The notes under the pieces: model-generated
What the model saw: only the letters and a program-made list of their open reading frames with translations
Database searches by the model: none
What the model was told of the DNA's origin: nothing
Part shown: one piece after another, positions 1-5,363 of the stretch
Numbering within the stretch: the first letter of the stretch is position 1
Layout of the letters: every line of letters starts with the position of its first letter
DNA from: LSUCC0057 sp048549915
GTDB taxonomy: Bacteria > Pseudomonadota > Gammaproteobacteria > Pseudomonadales > Porticoccaceae
Assembly (NCBI GenBank): GCA_048549915.1
Contig: JBLYYE010000037.1
Coordinates: forward strand, 1-5,437
Direction of reading: 5' to 3'
Length of the DNA: 5,437 nt
Program-made: the position numbers and the translations under genes

Positions 1-60
1 GCGCAAGCGCATAGGTGCGCTTACGAGCAATCCCTCTCTCACCGCCATTTCAAATAAGCC
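1..60 (+). repeat. tRNA-tail repeat, copy 1
   Basis: This is the first of two copies of a 60-bp unit; the second starts exactly 172 bp later and 53 of 60 bases are identical. The unit opens with a hairpin (2-11 against 16-25, loop TAGG, one C-A mismatch caused by A23). It continues with AATCCCTCTCTCACCGCCA at 29-47, which reads as the last 19 nt of a tRNA: the end of the T-loop, the T-stem strand, a 7-nt acceptor strand, G discriminator and CCA. G73 and the TCTCACC acceptor strand fit tRNA-Ser best. No 5' part of a tRNA is present, so this is a tail fragment, not a gene. The element may start left of the window. Confidence 0.75.
29..47 (+). other. tRNA-Ser-like 3' end fragment with CCA
   Basis: The 19 nt correspond to tRNA positions 58-76: AAT of the T-loop, CCCTC of the T-stem, TCTCACC of the acceptor stem, then GCCA. 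The bases upstream (ACGAGC) do not continue the conserved GGTTCG of a T-arm, and no anticodon or D arm precedes them, so this cannot fold as a tRNA. Fragments like this arise as repeated tails downstream of tRNA genes (E. coli rtT repeats also carry the last 19 bp of their tRNA) or as attachment-site remnants. The tRNA-Ser identity is inferred from the G discriminator and the acceptor strand. Confidence 0.6.
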
Positions 61-81
61 CAGCGCAAGCTGGGTTTTTTT
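56..81 (+). terminator. Rho-independent terminator
   Basis: A perfect 6-bp stem CCCAGC (59-64) and GCTGGG (69-74) is closed by a GCAA (GNRA) tetraloop and followed by seven T residues (75-81). The stem can be extended through G58-T75 and A56-A57 pairing with the first Ts. It points along the plus strand, so it would end a transcript entering from left of the window, such as a tRNA operon. On the minus strand the T-run is poor, so it is unlikely to terminate the aldehyde dehydrogenase operon efficiently. Confidence 0.85.
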
Positions 82-106
82 GTGGGCGGAAGAGTGGGTG
101 TGAAGC

Positions 107-173
107 CTTGGCAGGTTCGACTGATTGCGTACCAATCAGGCCAAGTCGCGAAGTGACGCAGCCCCGCAGGGGG
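107..173 (+). other. structured spacer with nested hairpins between the repeats
   Basis: Four inverted repeats lie head to tail. CTTGGC (107-112) pairs with GCCAAG (140-145) and encloses a perfect 7-bp hairpin CTGATTG (121-127) with CAATCAG (133-139). GTCGC (145-149) can pair with GTGAC (153-157) around GAA with one G-T pair, sharing G145 with the first stem. CCCC (162-165) pairs with GGGG (169-172) around GCA. The unpaired bulge at 113-120 contains GGTTCGA, the usual start of a tRNA T-arm. No start codon with a ribosome-binding site or credible ORF is present. The region looks like structured RNA or a palindromic intergenic repeat; no family is recognised. Confidence 0.5.
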
Positions 174-232
174 CGCAAGCGCATAGGTGCGCTTGCGATC
201 AATCCCTCTCTCATCGCAATCTCAAACAAGGC
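173..232 (+). repeat. tRNA-tail repeat, copy 2 (decayed, no terminator)
   Basis: This copy matches positions 1-60 with seven substitutions. Its leading hairpin is perfect: CGCAAGCGCA (174-183), loop TAGG, TGCGCTTGCG (188-197), whereas copy 1 has one mismatch there. The tRNA-tail portion (201-219) has two changes, including loss of the exact CCA end (ATCGCAA for ACCGCCA). The terminator that follows copy 1 is absent; similarity ends near 232. This suggests the outermost, degenerating end of a tandem array that probably continues to the left. Confidence 0.75.
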
Positions 233-266
233 CATCTGTTACAAGGTATTTTGAATACGGCACTGC

Positions 267-1709
267 TTATCCCAATACTCCACCTGTAGCAGCTCTCAAA
301 AACTCGCGCGAGGCTTCATCGTGCGGTGGCAAGAATGGATCTGTGTTGGCATCGCTAGTTAATTCAACACAGCCACGTGGATTAGAGAACTCGCGAAACC
401 CCTCTAATCCGTGATGGCGTCCCATGCCGCTTTTGCCAACTCCACCAAAGCCGAGGTTTTCTTGAGCGCCTTGAAGTGATGCGGCGTTTACGCAGAAACC
501 GCCAGAACTTGTCATGAGCCGGAGCTTTTCTACCAGCTCAGGCTGTTCAGAGAAAATATAAATACCCAGCGGGCGTTCGCCCGCCTGAATATGCGCGATA
601 GCTTCGTCGAAATGGTCGTAGGTAATAATTGACAGTATCGGTCCGAATGCTTCGTTGCGCTCAATCAACGAGCCTGCTGCGGGGTTAATAACTAAGGTCA
701 GCGGCATGGTGCAGCTGTCACCGGCGGCGCTGGCTGGCGAGCCAAGTTCGATGACACGGCTGCTATCAATGGTTTTAGCTTCATCGACATAGCGTTGCAA
801 GCGGTCAAACTGACGCTTGTTTATGACAGCACAGTTAAAGTCGCTGCTGGTGTAATCGCCGAGCTTGGCCTCTACATACTCCCTTACCAGTGCAACAAAC
901 TGATCCAGTGACTGGCTGGGTACCAGGCAGTGGTCGACGGTAATACACAGTTGGCCATTTTTTGTCAGCTTAGCGCCCATCATCTGGTTGATGGTTTTGG
1001 CATTGATCGCCTCTGGTGTGAATACGGTGGGGTTCTTACCCCCCAGTTCTAGCGTAACCGGCACAAGGTTCTCTGCCGCTTTTAGCATTACTTCGCGTCC
1101 TATAGCGGTATTGCCTGTGTAGAGAAGATGATCCCACTGCAAGCTGCTGAAATGGCGAGCTAAATCAACACCGCCATTCTCAATGCTGACGCGATCGCGG
1201 TCGAAAGTAGCGGCGACCATCTCGGCCAACACTTCGCCTACAGCCGGGGTCTGCTCGGAGGGTTTAATGATGACGCGGTTGCCTGCTGCGAGCATCTCAC
1301 AGAGAGGGCCGATTGAAAGGTCTACCGGAAAGTTCCACGCCGGCATATTGCCGATGACACCTTTAGGTTGGTTCTCAATATAGGCTTTAGAGCTGCCATA
1401 GAGCGAGGGTTCTAAAGGGCGATAGTCGCGAGCCATCCACTCCTTGAGTGAGCTGGCGGCAAACTGTGCGCGCCCAGCGACATTGGCCACATCAAACATG
1501 TAGGTGGTTAGCTCTGGGTGGTAGCCGTAGTCGCTGTTCATCGCTTGTGCTATTCGTTTGGCGTTGCTCATCAGCATGGCCGGTATGCGCATGAGTAGCT
1601 CTTCGCGTTCTTTTAGACTGGGGCAGGGCGCTTTGAGATAAGCGGCTTTTTGCAGTGCAAAGGTCTCTTCAAGGTGAGCGATAGCTTGTTGGTCTTGTGC
1701 TGAAATCAT
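267..1709 (-). CDS. coniferyl aldehyde dehydrogenase-type NAD(P)-dependent aldehyde dehydrogenase
   Basis: This 480-residue protein oxidises an aldehyde to a carboxylic acid with NAD(P)+, presumably in the cytoplasm. Visible ALDH landmarks, in order: the oxyanion Asn in PAWNFP (N126), the cofactor-binding Lys in IIKPSE (K149), TGN-TAIG after the Rossmann strand (about 198-204), the general-base Glu in LELGGKNP (E221), the catalytic Cys in NGQLC (C255), and EAFGP (353-357). A family-typical tail GFGGVGKSGMGRHHGLEGF (421-438) follows. Length and tail match the coniferyl aldehyde dehydrogenase group (about 480 aa, like CalB of Pseudomonas), which also covers many fatty and aromatic aldehyde enzymes, so coniferyl aldehyde need not be the substrate. 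GAGAGGG lies 8 nt upstream of the ATG. It is the last gene of the operon, 49 bp after the second SDR. No intrinsic terminator is seen after its TAA stop. Confidence 0.9.
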   Translation of the reverse strand: MISAQDQQAIAHLEETFALQKAAYLKAPCPSLKEREELLMRIPAMLMSNAKRIAQAMNSDYGYHPELTTYMFDVANVAGRAQFAASSLKEWMARDYRPLEPSLYGSSKAYIENQPKGVIGNMPAWNFPVDLSIGPLCEMLAAGNRVIIKPSEQTPAVGEVLAEMVAATFDRDRVSIENGGVDLARHFSSLQWDHLLYTGNTAIGREVMLKAAENLVPVTLELGGKNPTVFTPEAINAKTINQMMGAKLTKNGQLCITVDHCLVPSQSLDQFVALVREYVEAKLGDYTSSDFNCAVINKRQFDRLQRYVDEAKTIDSSRVIELGSPASAAGDSCTMPLTLVINPAAGSLIERNEAFGPILSIITYDHFDEAIAHIQAGERPLGIYIFSEQPELVEKLRLMTSSGGFCVNAASLQGAQENLGFGGVGKSGMGRHHGLEGFREFSNPRGCVELTSDANTDPFLPPHDEASREFLRAATGGVLG

Positions 1710-1758
1710 AGTTTTACCCTCTCTAATATTTTTCTAGTTGGTAATTTAGTGGTTCGGA

Positions 1759-2577
1759 TTATTTCGGACCTTGGTAGATTTTTTTAAGTTTGCTGTCTAG
1801 CGCCCAGCGCATTAGACCGGGCAGGGTACGATTGAGCCACTCCAGCAGGCGTGGAATGCGCCCGGGGACAATCAAGTAGGGACCGCGCTGAATACCGGCA
1901 AATACCTCGTCGGCTACACGGTCTAGTGTCATTGGCGGGATGGTCTGAGTGATGGCGATATTCTCGGCGCTTCGCTGTCCTTCTAGTGCTTGAGTCATCG
2001 GTGTTTCAAACTCTCCAGGACAGACGAGTTGCACTGTTATATTGCGCGGTTTCAGTTCCAGCCGCAGGGTATCGCTGAGCCCGACCATGGCGTACTTAGA
2101 ACCGCAATAAGCGGCATAACCGAAGCCGCCAAATTTACCTGCCAGCGAAGCAATATTAATAATGCAGCCTCCGCCGTTGAGGTCGAAGTAGGGCAGAGCG
2201 GCGTGGATCACATTAATGGCACCGAAGTAGTTGACCTCCATGGTGTAGCGGAAGTCGTCCAAACTGAGATGATCAAAATAGCCCTCGTTGAGCACACCGG
2301 CGGAGTTAATCAGCAGTGTCGGTGCGCCGAGTGTTTGCTCGATAGCGGCGAAGGTTGCGGCGCAGGCGTCAACATCGGCAACGTCACACGAGAAACCTTC
2401 GAGTTTTTGTTGGCCTTGCAGTTGTGTCGCAAGCCGCGCTTTAACGGTATTGAGCTTGCCGGCGTTGCGGGCGATCAACGCGACATCTGCCCCGTTGGCA
2501 ATAAAACGCTCGGCCAGAGCTTTGCCCAAACCACTGGAACCCCCGGTGATCACCACTACTGCTTTGTTGTTCATCAT
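1759..2577 (-). CDS. SDR-family oxidoreductase (second gene of operon)
   Basis: This 272-residue classical short-chain dehydrogenase/reductase interconverts an alcohol and a ketone or aldehyde with NAD(P)(H). The Rossmann glycine motif TGGSSGLG is at 11-18, CDV with D65 follows the third strand, NSAG is at 91-94, and the catalytic tetrad is N116, S144, Y157 and K161. CPGEFETPM (186-194) is the usual post-catalytic PG motif. R37 after the second strand suggests NADP(H) preference (inference). The C-terminal part (about 241-262) is amphipathic and could touch the membrane, as in the 3-ketodihydrosphingosine reductase-like SDRs that this protein resembles loosely; the substrate is unknown. It begins with two consecutive ATG codons, 17 bp after the TGA of the upstream SDR. 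No good Shine-Dalgarno is visible, so translational coupling is likely. Confidence 0.88.
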   Translation of the reverse strand: MMNNKAVVVITGGSSGLGKALAERFIANGADVALIARNAGKLNTVKARLATQLQGQQKLEGFSCDVADVDACAATFAAIEQTLGAPTLLINSAGVLNEGYFDHLSLDDFRYTMEVNYFGAINVIHAALPYFDLNGGGCIINIASLAGKFGGFGYAAYCGSKYAMVGLSDTLRLELKPRNITVQLVCPGEFETPMTQALEGQRSAENIAITQTIPPMTLDRVADEVFAGIQRGPYLIVPGRIPRLLEWLNRTLPGLMRWALDSKLKKIYQGPK

Positions 2578-2593
2578 TATCTATCGGCTAGAG

Positions 2594-3424
2594 TCAGTGC
2601 TGCGCCATCTTTTTGGCGGCAGCGGCGGCCATACTGTCGATATTCTTGTCCATCAACCCAGGTATCCAGCGGAATAACCGACTGACTAGGCGCGGTTTGA
2701 AACCGGGAATGATTTCGAACTGACGCTTGGCGATACCTGCGAGCATCTGTTCACAAGCAGGCTCAACCTGCAGTTGACCGGCAAAAGCCCGCAGTGCCTC
2801 GCTGATGGGGTGAATCGTCTCGCGCTCTTTGGCGACCATCGGCGTCTCTACCTCGCCCGGGCAACAGATGCTGACATCAATTCCTTGCAGTTTTAGCTCT
2901 ATCCGCAATACTTTAGCCAAGCCAATGACTCCGTGTTTAGAAGCGCAGTAAGCGGCGTAACCGTAGTTGCCGACCAACCCCGCTAGCGAGGCCACCAGCA
3001 CCAGCTGACTGCCGCTGTGCAGGTGCGGCATTAGCGCAGCGGCAAAATTACGGGTGCCGATAAGATTCACTTGGATGACCTGATCAAAGTCAGCAGCCGT
3101 AGCGATTTCGAAGGCCCCAGCTAGCTGAATACCAGCCGAGTTAATGGCTAAATCGGGTTTGCCCACCTCTACCACCGCTTTGTCGATGGCGGTTTGCAGG
3201 CCGGCCATATCGGAGACATCGGCACTGTAATCCTGAAAGCGTTGAGTACTATTGGCTGCCTGTTGCCGCAGTTTATCGACCACCTGAGGCGAGAGTTTGC
3301 GGTTAAAGATGGCGACATTGGCACCTTGCTGGGCCATACGCACAGCGAACTGCTCGCCAATGCCGCTGCCACCGCCGCTGATAAAAACCGTGTTGGGTAT
3401 ACCGTTACGCCAATGAATCGCCAT
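2594..3424 (-). CDS. SDR-family oxidoreductase (first gene of operon)
   Basis: This 276-residue classical SDR is a paralogue of the next gene in the operon. It has SGGGSGIG (16-23), R42 after the second strand (suggesting NADP(H)), D69, NSAG (95-98) and a complete catalytic set N120, S146, Y159 and K163, followed by CCPGEVETPM. Both SDRs share YAAYC-SK around the active site and an IPGLM/LPGLM segment near the C terminus, pointing to a tandem duplication with later divergence. The C terminus is an Ala-rich, Lys-containing tail. AGAGGA is 6 nt upstream of the ATG. As the promoter-proximal gene, divergent from an AraC-type regulator, it is probably inducible. The reaction is dehydrogenation of an alcohol or reduction of a carbonyl; the substrate cannot be named. 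Confidence 0.88.
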   Translation of the reverse strand: MAIHWRNGIPNTVFISGGGSGIGEQFAVRMAQQGANVAIFNRKLSPQVVDKLRQQAANSTQRFQDYSADVSDMAGLQTAIDKAVVEVGKPDLAINSAGIQLAGAFEIATAADFDQVIQVNLIGTRNFAAALMPHLHSGSQLVLVASLAGLVGNYGYAAYCASKHGVIGLAKVLRIELKLQGIDVSICCPGEVETPMVAKERETIHPISEALRAFAGQLQVEPACEQMLAGIAKRQFEIIPGFKPRLVSRLFRWIPGLMDKNIDSMAAAAAKKMAQH

Positions 3425-3459
3425 TGCTAATCCTCTTTTCTTTATTGTCTAGGAAACTG

Positions 3460-3488
3460 AGTGTAGGCCGTGCTCAACATCGAATATT
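3460..3488 (-). promoter_or_regulatory. candidate promoter of the SDR-SDR-ALDH operon
   Basis: On the minus strand TACACT (3465-3460) is a fair -10 hexamer (four of six to TATAAT). Seventeen bases upstream lies AATATT, a poor -35. A good -10 with a poor -35 is what an activator-dependent promoter often shows, and the TGGCTA repeat would sit about 50-70 bp upstream of the expected start. This is a reading by eye only. Confidence 0.25.
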
Positions 3489-3498
3489 GTCTTTTTAC

Positions 3499-3522
3499 GC
3501 CAATCTGGCTAGTGTGTGGCTA
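3499..3522. promoter_or_regulatory. candidate AraC-type operator (TGGCTA direct repeat)
   Basis: TGGCTA occurs at 3506-3511 and again at 3517-3522, an 11-bp period that places both copies on the same face of the helix. This is the geometry used by AraC-family proteins, whose two HTH motifs read adjacent major grooves. The first copy is also half of an inverted repeat GCCA-ATC-TGGC (3499-3509). The second copy ends on the A of the regulator's ATG, so binding here could repress the regulator's own gene while activating the divergent operon. A repeated 6-mer in about 100 bp is not rare by chance; spacing and position are the argument. Confidence 0.35.
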
Positions 3523-4616
3523 TGTTATTACCTACCAATATAGCCGTTAACCAACGTCCATCGGGTCAGGTGCGCGCACGCAGTTTGTCTGGCTTTGCTG
3601 AATTAGTGACTGAGCTTGGCGGCAGCAGTGAAACGCTGCTGGAGCGAGTGGGTTTATCTGCGGCAGTAGTGATTGAGCCCGATGCCAGTTTTGAACATAT
3701 TAAGTTAATGCAACTGCTTGAACTGGCCGCCAAGGAACTCGATAGGGCGGACTTTGGCCTTCGGCTGGCTAGGCGCCAAGGAATTGAAGTGCTTGGTCCG
3801 GTGGCCCTGATTGCCCAGCACGAGCCGACAGTGGGGCGGGCACTGGCCGCCATCAGCCGCAATATGCTATACCATAGCCCAAGTGCGCGGGTGCAGCTGC
3901 ACACGGGTGGTTGGCCTACTCAGCTGGCTTTACCGCAGGGCGAACCGCTGGCTTGTCTTAGTTACCGCGTCGGCAGCAGTGGAGGAGCCTACTACCGCCA
4001 CAATACAGAGTTGGCTTACGCAATTGCCGCCAATTTTTTGCGGCTTATTAGCCAGCAGCCCAGTCATTACTGGCAGGTCTGCTTTACGCATTCAGCGGCT
4101 CTGCAGTTGCCTGTCTATAACGACTACTTGGGTTGCCAGCCTACTTTTGAACAGCCTTTTGAAGGGCTTTTCTTTCCTGCGGCCTTGCTCGACCAGCCAA
4201 TTGATAGCGACGGCTTGGGTGACGCAAATTTAGCCGCTACTGCGGCGCGTTTTGTCGCCCACACAGTGCGCTGCCATCCTCTGGATATTGTTTTACAGGT
4301 AGTGGCCCTGGTAGAGCAGCAGCTGGCAAGTGGCCGTGTCACACTACCGTTTCTGGCGGCGCAATTGTCGTTATCCGCACGCAGCTTACAACGGCGTTTG
4401 GCCGAGCAAGGGGTAACTTTTGGCGCTCTGGTAGATGCTGTGCGGCGGCGCACAACTGAGGAATTATTGCTGCAGGAGCAACTTTCATTACTAGAGGTTG
4501 GCGCCGCACTAGGCTACACCGAGGCGAGCAGTTTTAACCGGGCCTGTCGACGCTGGTTTGGCGCTACTCCACTGCATTATCGACGCAGAGTTCAATGCGC
4601 TCAGTTTAATGCCTAG
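3522..4616 (+). CDS. AraC-family transcriptional regulator
   Basis: This is a protein of about 364 residues with an N-terminal sensor region (about 20-205) of the Arabinose_bd type found in OruR/ArgR-like AraC regulators, and a C-terminal AraC/XylS DNA-binding domain. In the C-terminal domain, LPFLAAQLSLSARSLQRRL (about 275-293) forms the first helix-turn-helix. LLEVGAALGYTEASSFNRAC (about 323-342) forms the second, followed by the usual RRWFGATPLHYRR ending. The ligand is unknown. It is divergent from the SDR-SDR-ALDH operon across 97 bp and is the likely regulator of that operon. The ATG at 3522 is chosen; an in-frame GTG at 3516 would add two residues, and neither has a clear Shine-Dalgarno. 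Its TAG stop overlaps the converging exporter gene. Confidence 0.9.
   Translation: MLLPTNIAVNQRPSGQVRARSLSGFAELVTELGGSSETLLERVGLSAAVVIEPDASFEHIKLMQLLELAAKELDRADFGLRLARRQGIEVLGPVALIAQHEPTVGRALAAISRNMLYHSPSARVQLHTGGWPTQLALPQGEPLACLSYRVGSSGGAYYRHNTELAYAIAANFLRLISQQPSHYWQVCFTHSAALQLPVYNDYLGCQPTFEQPFEGLFFPAALLDQPIDSDGLGDANLAATAARFVAHTVRCHPLDIVLQVVALVEQQLASGRVTLPFLAAQLSLSARSLQRRLAEQGVTFGALVDAVRRRTTEELLLQEQLSLLEVGAALGYTEASSFNRACRRWFGATPLHYRRRVQCAQFNA
4613..4616. other. shared CTAG stop of two convergent genes
   Basis: The palindrome CTAG supplies TAG on the plus strand (4614-4616) for the AraC-type gene and TAG on the minus strand (4615-4613) for the LeuE-like gene. The two coding regions thus overlap by 4 bp tail to tail, with no room for a terminator between them. 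Each transcript must end inside the opposite gene. Confidence 0.9.
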
Positions 4617-5278
4617 CTAATACCGACTGCCAAGCTAACGGCAAAGCTGATAAAGGCGATGCCAACCAACCCGGTGGCACTGCTAGCTAGAACAATGTTT
4701 TGACCAAACAGCGCGGCCAGTCGCACCCCAGAAAAGATCAGTGCGGCGAGGTAGAGCATGCTGATAATTTGTAAAATAATCGCCAGTAGTAAAAAACTCA
4801 TCAGTGGTGCGGGGGCATCGGGCGAGACGAACTGCACAAAAAACGAGACAAAAAACAGAATCGCTTTTGGATTGAGCAGGCTAATGATAAGTGCTTGGCG
4901 AAACGGCTTGTGCTTATTGGGCTTGGGGTTGTCGTCCTGCAATGGGTCGTTGTCGTCGCGGCTATTGCCTCGCCAAATAGCCAAGGCATGTTTGAACAAT
5001 CCGTAACCTAAATAGAGCAGGTAAGCGGCGCCCAGCATCTGAAGTGCGTAAAGCGCATTGGGGGTGCTCTTTAATAGCGATGCGGCACCGAGTACCGCCA
5101 TCAGCATTAGCACGCTGTCGCCGCAAAATACACCTGCCGCAGCCTTGGCGGCTTGCCGCCAACCAATTCTTGAGGCCGTACTCATTACGTAAAGTGAGTT
5201 AGGTCCCGGCAGAAGAACAACAAAAATCGTGCCTAGTATATAGGTGGCAAGACCTGTAATTCCGGTGAAGGCTTCCAC
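4613..5278 (-). CDS. leuE: LeuE-like amino-acid exporter (LysE/RhtB superfamily)
   Basis: This inner-membrane protein of about 221 residues likely exports leucine or related amino acids. The family signature PGPN is at 24-27 in the first membrane segment and NPKA at 136-139 in SLLNPKAILFFVSFFVQF, with about six hydrophobic segments overall. GVFCGDSVLM and the NPKA block closely resemble E. coli LeuE (YeaS). The cytoplasmic loop at about 103-127 is very rich in Asp, Asn, Lys and Pro and several residues longer than in E. coli. The start is set at GTG 5278: GGAG lies 8 nt upstream, and the distance to the first membrane segment then equals that of E. coli LeuE. A GTG at 5287 in the same frame would add three residues but leaves no room for a ribosome-binding site. 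Related members export homoserine or threonine, so the substrate is inferred. Confidence 0.85.
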   Translation of the reverse strand: MEAFTGITGLATYILGTIFVVLLPGPNSLYVMSTASRIGWRQAAKAAAGVFCGDSVLMLMAVLGAASLLKSTPNALYALQMLGAAYLLYLGYGLFKHALAIWRGNSRDDNDPLQDDNPKPNKHKPFRQALIISLLNPKAILFFVSFFVQFVSPDAPAPLMSFLLLAIILQIISMLYLAALIFSGVRLAALFGQNIVLASSATGLVGIAFISFAVSLAVGIS

Positions 5279-5335
5279 GCTGCTCACTCCAATGATTAAA
5301 GCGGGTGAGTCTAAAGTGTTATGAGTTGCACGAGT

Positions 5336-5363
5336 AGTATTAATACTTGAGTTGTTGTAACTC
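5336..5363. promoter_or_regulatory. two inverted repeats upstream of the leuE-like gene
   Basis: AGTATTAATACT (5336-5347) is a perfect 12-bp palindrome. It is followed after one base by GAGTT (5349-5353) and AACTC (5359-5363), an inverted repeat with a 5-bp gap. They lie about 58-85 bp upstream of the start codon in the 159-bp leader, where a regulator of the exporter would bind. The palindrome is AT-rich and has some likeness to Lrp half-sites (Lrp controls leuE in E. coli), but its half-site spacing is a base too short for that consensus. No convincing -35/-10 pair could be fixed; TATAAA on the minus strand near 5415 is one possible -10. Confidence 0.35.

Noticed and set aside
29..47. A complete tRNA gene at the left edge
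   Set aside because: Only the 3' tail is present; upstream bases 1-28 form a simple hairpin, not an anticodon or T-arm.
174..197. Perfect 10-bp hairpin as terminator of the minus-strand operon
   Set aside because: On the minus strand it is followed by CCCCCTGC rather than a T-run, so it is not an intrinsic terminator, although it might slow or stabilise a transcript end.
1..232. CRISPR array or integrase attachment site
   Set aside because: Only two imperfect copies with a 112-bp interval exclude a CRISPR. No integrase or mobile gene is in the window, so an att remnant is possible but unsupported.
15..254. 79-codon plus-strand ORF over the repeat region
   Set aside because: It runs through the terminator, the hairpins and both repeat copies, has no ribosome-binding site, and its product shows no protein-like character.
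246..258. GTATT-TTG-AATAC inverted repeat after the ALDH stop as a terminator
   Set aside because: The stem is only 5 bp, AT-rich, and has no following T-run on the minus strand.
1990..2685. 231-codon plus-strand ORF antisense to the second SDR
   Set aside because: It lies opposite a gene with full SDR catalytic motifs, crosses the SDR-SDR junction, and its product is a Cys/His-rich mixture without a recognisable domain; it is a reading-frame shadow.
3444..3492. ATTGTCT repeated at 3444-3450 and 3486-3492, 42 bp apart (about four helical turns)
   Set aside because: A single 7-mer pair in about 100 bp is within chance, the first copy lies in the expected 5' leader, and no regulator family is suggested by it.
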